Shown: positions 1 through 9,006 of the stretch, piece by piece
Layout: each line of letters starts with the position of its first letter
How positions within the stretch are numbered: the first letter of the stretch is position 1
Source: Bacteroidales bacterium
GTDB lineage: Bacteria; Bacteroidota; Bacteroidia; Bacteroidales; F082
Length of the DNA: 64,000 nucleotides
Assembly: GCA_016282015.1 (NCBI GenBank)
Contig: JAEEJS010000032.1
Coordinates: 1 to 64,000 of the forward strand
Direction: 5' to 3'
Translations under genes and position numbers: made by a program
Notes under the pieces: model-generated
The model's input: only the letters and a program-made list of their open reading frames with translations
Database searches by the model: none
What the model was told of the DNA's origin: nothing

Positions 1-166
1 GGCATACAAAATTTTAGACAGCTGTGTAGCTTGCGGTACTTGCATCGACGAGTGCCCAGTCGGCGCTATTTCAGAAGGTAGCATCTATTCAATCAACGCT
101 GATAACTGCGTTTCATGCGGCACATGCGCAAGCGTTTGCCCGAACGAAGCTATCGTTGAGGACTAA
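1..166 (+). CDS. 2[4Fe-4S] ferredoxin (5' end cut by window edge)
   Basis: Frame 2 reads AYKILDSCVACGTCIDECPVGAISEGSIYSINADNCVSCGTCASVCPNEAIVED*; two CxxCxxCxxxCP clusters. Confidence 0.93.
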   Translation, partial: AYKILDSCVACGTCIDECPVGAISEGSIYSINADNCVSCGTCASVCPNEAIVED

Positions 167-186
167 TACACACAGTGCGTTAATGC

Positions 187-218
187 AAAAAATGGTCGGC
201 AATCGCCGACCATTTTTT
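187..218. terminator. Bidirectional rho-independent terminator
   Basis: Hairpin aaaaaatggtcggc-aatc-gccgaccatttttt between convergent ferredoxin and GH2 genes. Confidence 0.85.
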
Positions 219-2052
219 ATTTCTTGAAATAATTTGAAATCTTTAGGTTTATCTCACGAATCCTTTCTTCGTTGAGCTTCACCACTTCCCTATCGTATGT
301 CATCAAGCCGTTAAGCTCGACCTCACAGTCGGTAGTCTGGGTGTAGACTGCCGCCGAGAAGCCGCGCGGAATTAGATTAAAAAGCTTGTTGGCATATTCC
401 ACATAAGTGTCGGTGACTTTTTCCTCGGTGTCGTATTCCACATAGCCCCAGCCTTGCGACGGAACCCATGTATGTCCCTCTATTTTCCTGCCGATTCCAC
501 CATATTCGCCAAGAACATTGACGCGTGATGCATCGTAGAAATACATCTCAGGGTCGGGATAGTTGTGAATGTCGAGAATGTCGCCTACCGGATAGTGGTT
601 ACCGCCAGATGCCGGGTTCACTAAGCGCGACGGATCGTAACTCTTGGTCCATTCAACGATTTCAGGGGTTTTGAACTGTCCCCACGACTCGTTAAACGGC
701 ACCCAAACGCCAATTGAAGGAACTGAATAGAGATAATCTATGATTTCTTTCCATTCTTTCTTATATGTCGCTTCCGATTCAGGTGTTCTGCGACTTAAAG
801 AACCATCGAAATATCTGTCTGTGACCCAGCCTGGACCGCGACCGCCAGACGGCATATCCTGCCAAACTATGATTCCAAGTTTATCACACCAATAGTACCA
901 ACGCGCAGGCTCCACCTTCACATGCTTACGAATCATATTGAAGCCGAAATCCTTGGTTTTCTGAATATCATATTTCAACGCCTCGTCGCACGGAGCGGTG
1001 TAGAGACCGTCGCACCACCAGCCCTGATCAAGCGGACCGAACATGAAAACCGGCTCGTTGTTAAGCATCAGACGCACAATGCCGTTTTCGTCTTTTGCAG
1101 TACTGAACTTGCGCATAGCGAAATAACCGACGACCCTGTCGACTACTATATCAGCTTGATACAAAACGACCTCGATATTGTACAGATAAGGATAATCGGG
1201 CGACCATAGCTTAGCATCAGCAGGCATTGGCACCTCGACTGCTTCACCATTTATCGATACTGCCGTTGCTCCTGCACACGGATTATGTCCATCAGCATAC
1301 GGTTTGCCGCTTTCAGAAACTGTAACTTTAACTTTTTTCGAAAAATTGCTCACAATAGTAGGAATAACCGTCACCTTGTGATTGTCAATATCGGGTATAA
1401 TCTTCAAATCAGCAATATAATTTTCATAAACCGGTTCAAGCCACACCGTCTGCCAGATTCCAGTGACTGGTGTATACCAGATTCCATGAGGTTTAACATG
1501 CTGTTTTCCACATGGTTGCTCGCCCTGGTCTGTCGGATCCCAAACACGCACTTTCAACACGTTACCTTTCTTTCTTACAGCTTGAGTGATATCAATACTA
1601 AATGGTGTATAACCGCCTGTATGAGATCCCACTTTTATGTCGTTTACCCATACATCACATTTCCAATCGACGGCACCGAAATGCAACAGAATGCGTTTAC
1701 TTCTCCATTTCGAAGGAACATCAAATTCTCGCTGATACCAGAGTTCATTGTCTTTTCCGACATATTTCTGCACTCCCGACAACGATGATTCTATGCAAAA
1801 CGGCACTAAAATCTTGCCGTCAAACTCGCCAATGTTATTTTCGCCTTTCGGACGAATGGCATAATCCCATAAGCCATTGAGGTTCATCCAATCAGAACGT
1901 TTCATCTGCGGACGCGGATACTCTTGCCAAACGTTTTCTGGAGTTATTTCAGAAGCCCAGCGGGTCTTCAAACTGTCGCCTGCCGGAGCATATTGCCCCA
2001 CCATAGTTAATCCGCTGATTAACAAGCAAATAAAGGTAATAAGTTTTTTCAT
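217..2052 (-). CDS. Glycoside hydrolase family 2 protein (beta-galactosidase/beta-glucuronidase-like), signal peptide
   Basis: 611 aa; GH2 sugar-binding, Ig-like and TIM-barrel regions (GVWVPFNESWGQF catalytic region; NVLGEYGG). Confidence 0.88.
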   Translation of the reverse strand: MKKLITFICLLISGLTMVGQYAPAGDSLKTRWASEITPENVWQEYPRPQMKRSDWMNLNGLWDYAIRPKGENNIGEFDGKILVPFCIESSLSGVQKYVGKDNELWYQREFDVPSKWRSKRILLHFGAVDWKCDVWVNDIKVGSHTGGYTPFSIDITQAVRKKGNVLKVRVWDPTDQGEQPCGKQHVKPHGIWYTPVTGIWQTVWLEPVYENYIADLKIIPDIDNHKVTVIPTIVSNFSKKVKVTVSESGKPYADGHNPCAGATAVSINGEAVEVPMPADAKLWSPDYPYLYNIEVVLYQADIVVDRVVGYFAMRKFSTAKDENGIVRLMLNNEPVFMFGPLDQGWWCDGLYTAPCDEALKYDIQKTKDFGFNMIRKHVKVEPARWYYWCDKLGIIVWQDMPSGGRGPGWVTDRYFDGSLSRRTPESEATYKKEWKEIIDYLYSVPSIGVWVPFNESWGQFKTPEIVEWTKSYDPSRLVNPASGGNHYPVGDILDIHNYPDPEMYFYDASRVNVLGEYGGIGRKIEGHTWVPSQGWGYVEYDTEEKVTDTYVEYANKLFNLIPRGFSAAVYTQTTDCEVELNGLMTYDREVVKLNEERIREINLKISNYFKK

Positions 2053-2055
2053 GGT

Positions 2056-2799
2056 TTAATGTTTAAATTTCCAGCCCAGACCGAAAAACACCGTTCTAAT
2101 CTGGTCGTCTGTAATATAAATATCTCTGTAATCTCTAACAAAAACCGACAGATACTGACGTCGCGTAAGGCGATAATCGACACTGCCTACAAGTAATATG
2201 CTTTCAAGGAATAAATCTTTGCCTTTAGTCTCCGCTATCAATTCACCTGACAAACCATAACTCCACCTCGAGTTTTTACCGCGGTACTCTACCGAGAGCC
2301 TGTTACGCCAAACATGTTGCATCTTGTAATTGTAATACCCACGTGTCTCATCGTGCATCATCATCTGATAGCGGGTACGGAAAGCGAATTCCCAATTCCT
2401 ATAGTCATACTTATAAGTAAAATGGGCTGAAAAACGATACCTGTTTCGATAAATGTGCTTTTCGGTATATTTGTTGATATACTCCACAGCTATGCCCATC
2501 TTTAATCCGTGTAAGAGCCTGTATTTTTTAAACTTATAATCAAAGCCAAGCGCAGTCTTGGATCGATTGTATTGCGAGAAATCATGGTCAAAACGAAGGT
2601 CTTCTTTCACCCAGACCTCATACAAATTCGCAAAACCGCACTGATATTCAGCAGTGAGCATTCCACCGAAATCAGTCTCATTTTGGGCTGATACACGATT
2701 GGGAATCAAAAACAACAATAATAAAAACGCAATTGCGGAGACCATGTTGACACGGCCTCTGCGGCAAGATTGCATATTTATTAGTTGTTTATAACTCAT
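2056..2799 (-). CDS. DUF2490-type outer-membrane beta-barrel protein
   Basis: Signal sequence, alternating aromatic beta-strand pattern, terminal FFGLGWKFKH. Confidence 0.7.
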   Translation of the reverse strand: MSYKQLINMQSCRRGRVNMVSAIAFLLLLFLIPNRVSAQNETDFGGMLTAEYQCGFANLYEVWVKEDLRFDHDFSQYNRSKTALGFDYKFKKYRLLHGLKMGIAVEYINKYTEKHIYRNRYRFSAHFTYKYDYRNWEFAFRTRYQMMMHDETRGYYNYKMQHVWRNRLSVEYRGKNSRWSYGLSGELIAETKGKDLFLESILLVGSVDYRLTRRQYLSVFVRDYRDIYITDDQIRTVFFGLGWKFKH

Positions 2800-3524
2800 T
2801 GAAAATCTCTGAGTTTAGTGATATTATTGATAGTGTTTTGTGTCTTTGAAAACGGTTTGTACGTAACCTTAACGTAGGCCACATCGCGCAGGAAGTCGAT
2901 ATGCCCCACCTCCACCTCGATTATATCCAAACCTGTACGCTCCTTGAGGTCGGCAATAAGTTCAGCCTCACGCCCGTGTTTCACATTCTCTATCTTATCG
3001 TAAAGAACGATTTTCATCTCAGTGCGTTTAGCTGTAATGACATGATATTCAAACAGCCATATCGCTATGATAAACAAGAGGTTAGTGATACCCAACTCGA
3101 GATAGCTCACCGTCAGGGCCAAACCGTTGATGATGGAAATGCCTATGATGATGAAAAGATAGGTCATCTCCCTGATTTTCAGCGTCTCCGTTCGGTAACG
3201 TATCATTCCGAAAATAGCAAAAAGTCCCAAAGCGAAACTTATGGCCATCTTCATATTCTCCATCTGTATAATCAGAAGGAAAATAGTAATTGCGAAGAGC
3301 ATGAAAGTGAAATAATAATCGTTGCGGCGGCTTTTGGGGTAATAGAAGCAGCGCACTATGATCCAGCACACCAGAAAATGGAATGCGAAACGCACCAATA
3401 GCGTCCATAGACTTGCCAGGTCGACAAGCGGCACCCCTAAAAATCCCGATTCAAAGGCGTCACCGCCGAATTCGCGGGCGATGTCCGGATCAAAGTTCTG
3501 TTGAACCAGTTGAAGTAACAGCAT
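2796..3524 (-). CDS. DUF4956 multi-pass membrane protein
   Basis: Four or more TM helices then a soluble C-terminal domain; pattern MAISFALGLFAIFGMIRYRTETLKIREMTYLFIIIGISIING is typical of DUF4956. Confidence 0.8.
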   Translation of the reverse strand: MLLLQLVQQNFDPDIAREFGGDAFESGFLGVPLVDLASLWTLLVRFAFHFLVCWIIVRCFYYPKSRRNDYYFTFMLFAITIFLLIIQMENMKMAISFALGLFAIFGMIRYRTETLKIREMTYLFIIIGISIINGLALTVSYLELGITNLLFIIAIWLFEYHVITAKRTEMKIVLYDKIENVKHGREAELIADLKERTGLDIIEVEVGHIDFLRDVAYVKVTYKPFSKTQNTINNITKLRDFQ

Positions 3525-4296
3525 ATTCTCTTAATTTTTTTAATTTTTCCAATCTTATAATTTTCTTCTTGAAACGGTTTTGTTTCAGATTCTCGTCAGT
3601 CATGGCCCTGCCTATGCAGTATTTGCTGATTTTGAACGGCTTGACACGCAGGTCGGACAGAGTTTTCTGAAAGAAGGAATCACAGCGTCCGTCGCGCTTA
3701 AGTTCTATGACGACAAGCGGCGCGAGAGTTGCCTCGTTGCCCGTCTCCAGATTGTGGAAACGCACGTTGAAGTCTATGGTGATGCGCTCCGTTTTGCCTT
3801 TGTTGACCACGGTGATACGATCAAAAGCGGTCTTCATCTTCTTTTCGAATTTGTCGAAATCGTAAGTCGGAAGCTCCTTCTCGACAAACTCTCGCACCGC
3901 CAGGTCAGACTTTAGGTCGTCAAACACTCCTGGCCCCACTTCTATACGTTTTTTCTTAGTACGCCCGTGGTTGTTCTTGTGCTTTACCTCGCAGAAATAG
4001 CCGTTGGTATCCACATAGTTGCGCACTCGCAGCTTATCACGCTTCAGCTTTTTGTCCTGATGAATGATGTACATGTGATTGTCGGCCGTGTCATAATAAA
4101 CGCTGTCATAAGCGGCTATGCGTTTGCCGTCAATCTCCTGCACGTAATATTCATCTTTAATCAACGAAAACAGTTCGTTCACTGTAAAGTCGTCAGCGAC
4201 ATATTTGGTGTCGACACGGTTCATCATCTTCACGGCGCTCATGTCGTCAAGGCTGATGGGGGCCATTTCTTTCAATATGTCGTCCAGAAGCATCAT
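3490..4296 (-). CDS. VTC-domain (polyphosphate polymerase-like) protein
   Basis: RVDTKYV, YFDT-like VYYDTADNHMY, KLKRDKLRVRNY, CEVKHKNNHGRTKKKRI, VVIELKRDG: basic tunnel and acidic residues of the VTC/TTM fold. Confidence 0.82.
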   Translation of the reverse strand: MMLLDDILKEMAPISLDDMSAVKMMNRVDTKYVADDFTVNELFSLIKDEYYVQEIDGKRIAAYDSVYYDTADNHMYIIHQDKKLKRDKLRVRNYVDTNGYFCEVKHKNNHGRTKKKRIEVGPGVFDDLKSDLAVREFVEKELPTYDFDKFEKKMKTAFDRITVVNKGKTERITIDFNVRFHNLETGNEATLAPLVVIELKRDGRCDSFFQKTLSDLRVKPFKISKYCIGRAMTDENLKQNRFKKKIIRLEKLKKLREYAVTSTGSTEL

Positions 4297-4727
4297 CAGT
4301 CCTTGAAGATTAACTCGAACGTCTTCACCGACTCCAATTTCCCGTTGGGATAATAATTGTACTGATATTTCTTGCTACCGTCTTCGTTGTACTCAAACTT
4401 TCTGATGCGCACCACCTTGTCGCGGTCGTTGTACTCTATCTCGCGAAGCACTTTGGAAGCCGGATCCAAAGGATCGGCGTACTCGCTAACCACACGCGAT
4501 TTCTGACCGTAAGATGCATATTCTATCTCCTCGATCTTCCTGCCGAGGGTGTCGTATGTGGTGACATGGTCCAAAAACGCCTGCTTTGAACCGGCGGGGG
4601 TGTTCCACTCCTTGATGGTCAAACCCTTACGCTGCTGACGTTTGGCAACTGTTTCAGGTTTCACCTGCTGGGCAAAGACCGGCATCACCAAAGCCATCAG
4701 AAATGACAAAACAAATAATCTCTTCAT
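4296..4727 (-). CDS. Secreted hypothetical protein with YD/MORN-like repeats
   Basis: Signal peptide; YDTLGRKIEEIEY, YNEDGSKKYQYNYYPNGKLESVKTFE. Confidence 0.6.
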   Translation of the reverse strand: MKRLFVLSFLMALVMPVFAQQVKPETVAKRQQRKGLTIKEWNTPAGSKQAFLDHVTTYDTLGRKIEEIEYASYGQKSRVVSEYADPLDPASKVLREIEYNDRDKVVRIRKFEYNEDGSKKYQYNYYPNGKLESVKTFELIFKD

Positions 4728-4754
4728 TTATTCTTCTTTCTTGTCCTTGTAAAC

Positions 4755-5471
4755 TTAAACCTGTATTCTGACCACAAATGTGGTGTCCGGCTCCATCTCT
4801 ATGATTTCGCCAATATTGTCTATGGAAATTGTGTCGATAATCGGATAAGGTATCTCGCTCTCGTTCTCTGTGAAAGTGAACACCTCATAGTCACCCGGTT
4901 CCAGTTTTTGGAAAGCGAACACTCCGTCCAGCCCCACTCGCACATCGTCGAAATGGCAGATATCACCGAGGTTTCTGATGTAGACACGGTGTTCGTAGGC
5001 CCAGCCCTGTCCGCGATAAGTGCTGTTGTGATAGTACAATGCGTACACCTTGCCCTTCAGAATAGAGGTGCCGTATGCTTTGCCTGAATGTATGTACATT
5101 GTATCAACCCTGCCAGTTTCGCCTTTGCCTATTGATATTGAGGCCGAAACAGGAATCCTTTCACCTGAAGGAAGAGTGGAATATGTAAATACAGTGTATC
5201 TGCCTTGGGTCAGGTATTTGAATTTATAAAAGCCGTTGTCGTCGGTCTCCACGTCGTCGCCGTAAAAATCGTCATCGCCGTAAACAATGAAAACGTCGGT
5301 TTTTGAAGCCACTGTAGTGTCGGCCGGCAGGCTGTAGTTGTCGTCAGGATGCGAGACAAGCATGACATAACCCTGTACTGTGCCCGTACCGCCTTCGCCT
5401 GGATTACTGTTGCACGAAGCAAACAAAACAATGCCAAGGCATAAAAGCCCTAATAATTTGATTGTACGCAT
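4755..5471 (-). CDS. Lipoprotein with tandem CnaB/carboxypeptidase-regulatory-like domains
   Basis: Lipobox LFASC; two repeats ending DDNGFYKFKYLTQGRYTVFTYS and GLDGVFAFQKLEPGDYEVFTFT. Confidence 0.68.
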   Translation of the reverse strand: MRTIKLLGLLCLGIVLFASCNSNPGEGGTGTVQGYVMLVSHPDDNYSLPADTTVASKTDVFIVYGDDDFYGDDVETDDNGFYKFKYLTQGRYTVFTYSTLPSGERIPVSASISIGKGETGRVDTMYIHSGKAYGTSILKGKVYALYYHNSTYRGQGWAYEHRVYIRNLGDICHFDDVRVGLDGVFAFQKLEPGDYEVFTFTENESEIPYPIIDTISIDNIGEIIEMEPDTTFVVRIQV

Positions 5472-5478
5472 ATTAAGT

Positions 5479-5907
5479 TTAACTTTCCAAGTTGTTGATA
5501 ATCTGTTGAAGCACTTTCACAAAATTGTCGAGATCTTTTTCGCTGATACCCTTAATGGTGTCGTTCATAAATTTGATAGCCACTTCGGTTGCCTCGTTTT
5601 TCAATGCCAGACCCTGCTCGGTCAACTCAATCTTGTTGATGCGGCGGTCGTTCTTGTCTATGGTGCGGCAGACCAGATTGTTTTTCTCCAAAGAGTCTAT
5701 GAATTTGGTTACCGAGTTCTTGTCTTTCTTGATAATATCAGCTATTTTCTGCTGAGAGATAGACTGCTCGTCCCAGAGTATATCCATCACAAGATACTGC
5801 TCCGGGGTCATGTTTATACCGTTTTCCTGAAGCTTGTCAAGGAAGTACTTCTTTATCCTTGAGTTGAGGATATTGATATAGACTGCTATTTCCTTAATTA
5901 GCATCAT
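5479..5907 (-). CDS. MarR-family transcriptional regulator
   Basis: winged-HTH: QQKIADIIKKDKNSVTKFIDSLEKNNLVCRTIDKNDRRINKIELTEQG. Confidence 0.9.
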   Translation of the reverse strand: MMLIKEIAVYINILNSRIKKYFLDKLQENGINMTPEQYLVMDILWDEQSISQQKIADIIKKDKNSVTKFIDSLEKNNLVCRTIDKNDRRINKIELTEQGLALKNEATEVAIKFMNDTIKGISEKDLDNFVKVLQQIINNLES

Positions 5908-5928
5908 AGTTTATAGGGATTTTGCAAG

Positions 5929-5936
5929 CAAAGATA
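5929..5936 (-). promoter_or_regulatory. Bacteroidetes -7 element for the marR operon
   Basis: Minus strand TATCTTTG matches TAnnTTTG, ~22 bp upstream of the marR start. Confidence 0.6.
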
Positions 5937-5968
5937 TATATTTTTTTTAGAAAAAGATATATATTTTT
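5930..5968. repeat. Two direct copies of AAAGATATATATTTTT in the marR promoter
   Basis: aaagatatatatttttttt (5930-5948) and aaagatatatattttt (5953-5968), 23-bp period. Confidence 0.7.
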
Positions 5969-5977
5969 CAGGAAATG

Positions 5978-6802
5978 TTATTTCTTTTTTCTAATCGGGC
6001 TTTCAGGTTCTTTGGCCATCATCTGATATTCCACCCATTCGACCAATCGCGGAAGGACAAAGTCCACCAATTTGGTCATCTTGCCCATAGGGGTCAGAAT
6101 CATGTCTTTTTTGCGGAATCTGATGCCGAAAGCCATACGCTGCGCCACTCTTTCTGCCGACATCATCTTGTTCTCATTTCGTGGTGTCATGCCTTGTGGT
6201 GAGCCGTCAGCAAGAAGTGCTGTGTTGCGGATGTTTGAGGAGGTGAATCCGGGTGCGAACACCATGACGTGCAAACCGTCATAGCGATGCTCCACCCTTA
6301 GGGTATTGAGGAATCCCCTGATGGCAAACTTAGAGGCCGAATAGCCCGTTCTGCCAGGCAATCCGATATGTCCGGCCGTGGAAATGACTCCCACCACGCT
6401 GCCTTTAGTCTTAAGCAAATAAGGCAGAGCGTATTTGGTACAGTAGACCGTGCCCCAGAAATTGGTGTCCATCAGTTTTTTGATAACGACAAGGTCCAAA
6501 TCGAGAAACATTGCCCTCATCGAGATACCGGCGTTATTGACCAAAATATCTATGCGTCCAAACTTCTCAACTGCTTTATCGATAAGATTTCTGCAGTCCT
6601 CCTCCACCGACACGTCAGTCTTGACACACAACACTTTATCCTTATCAGACATTTCCTCACGCAAAGCCGTAAGTTTTTCGTAGGAACGTGCCGCCATCAC
6701 TATCTTGGCGCCGAGGGAGTTGAACAAACGGGCAGCAGCCAGCCCTATTCCAGAGCTGGCTCCCGTTATGATTATTACCTTATCTACAAAATATTTTGTC
6801 AT
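5978..6802 (-). CDS. Short-chain dehydrogenase/reductase (possible 3-ketosphinganine reductase)
   Basis: TGASSGIG, NNAG, YSASK motifs; C-terminal extension; adjacent to SPT-like gene. Confidence 0.85.
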   Translation of the reverse strand: MTKYFVDKVIIITGASSGIGLAAARLFNSLGAKIVMAARSYEKLTALREEMSDKDKVLCVKTDVSVEEDCRNLIDKAVEKFGRIDILVNNAGISMRAMFLDLDLVVIKKLMDTNFWGTVYCTKYALPYLLKTKGSVVGVISTAGHIGLPGRTGYSASKFAIRGFLNTLRVEHRYDGLHVMVFAPGFTSSNIRNTALLADGSPQGMTPRNENKMMSAERVAQRMAFGIRFRKKDMILTPMGKMTKLVDFVLPRLVEWVEYQMMAKEPESPIRKKK

Positions 6803-6810
6803 CTATAGCA

Positions 6811-8070
6811 CTACAGAATAGCCATCTGAGGCAACTCAGGTTTGTCGTACTGTCCGGCAGCGAGTTTTTCCTTGATTTCCTTAAAGGCGTTAAGTGTGTA
6901 ATGCACGTCTTCAAGTGAGTGAGCCGCAGTCGGGATGATACGGAAGATGATCATGCCGCGTGGGATGACAGGATATGTGACGATAGAGCAGAAAATCTTG
7001 TAGTTGGTGCGCAAATCGAGGGCTATCCATGCTGCCTGAGCCTCGTTACCAGGCAGGAAGATAGGTGTTACGCATGCCTCGGCCGGTCCGATGTTGAATC
7101 CGAGTTCGCGGAAACCGTTCTGCAGGGTGCGTGTAACAGTCCAGAGTTTCTTGCGAAGCTCGTCACCTTCTGCGCTGCGGATGATTTCCAAACGTTTCAG
7201 GCAGCCTTCAACTATAGGCATAGGCAATGACTTCGCGTACATCTGCGAGCGCATGTTGTAACGGAGGTAGTCGATGATATACTTAGGTCCGGCAACGAAA
7301 CCGCCTATGATAGCCATTGACTTGGCGTATGCGCCTATGTAAAGGTCTATTTCGTCCATCACGCCGAAATGCTCCGAGGTACCGCGTCCTGTTGGGCCCA
7401 TGCAGCCAAAGCCGTGAGCGTCGTCTATGAGGATACGGAACTGATATTTCTTCTTCAAAGCTGCAATCTGGTCGAGTATACCGAGAGCGCCTGTCATTCC
7501 GAACACTCCTTCGGTGATGAGCAGTATGCCGCCGCCAGTCTTCTTCACCACCTCGGTAGCTCTCTGCAACATCTTTTCGCAACTCACTATGTCGTTGTGT
7601 TTGAAGTGAAACGACTGACCCATGTGCAAACGTTTGCCGTCAATCAGGCAGGCATGAGCCTCAGCGTCGAATACTATGACATCGTTGCGGGTGCAAAGGG
7701 CGTCGATAGTTGACACTATACCCTGATATCCGAAGTTAAATTCGTAGGCGTCCTCCTTGCGTTCAAAGTCGGCAAGCTCACGCTCCAGACGTTCGTGCAG
7801 ACGGGTGTTACCACTCATCATACGAGCGCCCATAGGATAAGCCAGGCCCCAGCGTGCCGCAGCCTCGGCGTCTACTTTTCTCACCTCCGGATGATTGGCC
7901 AGTCCGAGGTAATTGTTTAAACTCCAGCACAATACGTCAATGCCGTTGAAGCGCATATGAGGTCCAAGCTCGCCTTCCAAACGCGGGAATGCGAAATATC
8001 CGTGAATGCGGTCCATATACTGTCCGATCGGACCACCTGAATCATGAGCTATTCTTTCGAAAATTTCCAT
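6811..8070 (-). CDS. Alpha-oxoamine synthase, likely serine palmitoyltransferase
   Basis: PLP fold type I: DDAHGFGCMGPTGRGTSEHFG, AYAKSMAIIGGFVAG (Schiff-base Lys); start taken at MEIFERIAHD (8070) rather than the longer ORF. Confidence 0.83.
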   Translation of the reverse strand: MEIFERIAHDSGGPIGQYMDRIHGYFAFPRLEGELGPHMRFNGIDVLCWSLNNYLGLANHPEVRKVDAEAAARWGLAYPMGARMMSGNTRLHERLERELADFERKEDAYEFNFGYQGIVSTIDALCTRNDVIVFDAEAHACLIDGKRLHMGQSFHFKHNDIVSCEKMLQRATEVVKKTGGGILLITEGVFGMTGALGILDQIAALKKKYQFRILIDDAHGFGCMGPTGRGTSEHFGVMDEIDLYIGAYAKSMAIIGGFVAGPKYIIDYLRYNMRSQMYAKSLPMPIVEGCLKRLEIIRSAEGDELRKKLWTVTRTLQNGFRELGFNIGPAEACVTPIFLPGNEAQAAWIALDLRTNYKIFCSIVTYPVIPRGMIIFRIIPTAAHSLEDVHYTLNAFKEIKEKLAAGQYDKPELPQMAIL

Positions 8071-8075
8071 ACTTT

Positions 8076-8110
8076 GATAATTTTGTTTTAGATTGCAAAA
8101 ATAGTAAAAA
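8076..8110 (-). promoter_or_regulatory. -7 element (TATTTTTG) for the SPT-like gene
   Basis: Minus-strand ...actatttttgcaat... upstream of 8070; fits TAnnTTTG. Confidence 0.4.
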
Positions 8111-8175
8111 TATTTACAGTAAACCACACCATCTATTTATTTTTTCAAGTTTTTCTTACGGTTCGGTTTTTTTTG

Positions 8176-8183
8176 TACTTTTG
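8176..8183 (+). promoter_or_regulatory. -7 element (TACTTTTG) for the divergent SDR gene
   Basis: TAnnTTTG 18 bp upstream of ATG at 8201. Confidence 0.5.
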
Positions 8184-8200
8184 TACTCTATTTTCGGAAA

Positions 8201-8992
8201 ATGATAGATTTAAGAGATAAAAACGCCCTTGTAACCGGTGCCAGTTCAGGCATAGGCGCAGCCATAGCTCGACGTCTGTCCAAGGAAAAATGCAATCTGT
8301 TCCTCACAGGACTTGGAGAGGAGCAACTGCGGGAAACCAAGGAGACATGCGAGAAAGAGGGCGTCAAAGTATATTATAAAGAATGCAACTTCGGAGAGTT
8401 CGCCTCAATTGACGAGCTGGTGAAGGAAATAAAATCCATAGGATTCAGCATAGATCTTTACGTGTTGAACGCCGGCATCTCGCAGCGCGACCGCGGCTTC
8501 GACACCGACTTCTCCATAGACCAGCGCATAATGCAGGTCAACTATTGGAGCAGCGTATATCTGGTAAAACAGTTCAAGGATGAGATTCTGACCAAAGACA
8601 ATGTTAGCATGTCGGTGACCACCTCGCTGGCCGGTCTGTTCGGATTCCCTCTCAGAACCTCATACTGTGCCTCAAAGCATGCCCTATTCGGTTTCTTCGA
8701 GTCATTGGACCTTGAATACCCCAATGTTCACGTAACATTCCTGATTCCAGGACGCATCAACACGCCTATCAGCAAAAGCGCCCTCATGGGCAACGGCGAC
8801 AAATACGCAAAAATGGATCCGGGGCAGGCCAAAGGCTTGGATGTCGACAAGGCAGCCTCGCGTGCGGTGAAAGCCATAAAGAGACAGAAGCACCGCAAAC
8901 TTATAGGGAAAAGCGAACTGCTAATGGCTTATATTAATAGGTATATGCCTTGGCTCTATTACATTATAGCGAACAAAATTTCTCCAACCTGA
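8201..8992 (+). CDS. Short-chain dehydrogenase/reductase
   Basis: TGASSGIGAAIARRL, LNAGIS, YCASKHALFGF. Confidence 0.87.
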   Translation: MIDLRDKNALVTGASSGIGAAIARRLSKEKCNLFLTGLGEEQLRETKETCEKEGVKVYYKECNFGEFASIDELVKEIKSIGFSIDLYVLNAGISQRDRGFDTDFSIDQRIMQVNYWSSVYLVKQFKDEILTKDNVSMSVTTSLAGLFGFPLRTSYCASKHALFGFFESLDLEYPNVHVTFLIPGRINTPISKSALMGNGDKYAKMDPGQAKGLDVDKAASRAVKAIKRQKHRKLIGKSELLMAYINRYMPWLYYIIANKISPT

Positions 8993-9006
8993 TTTGGAAA
9001 TACAAC

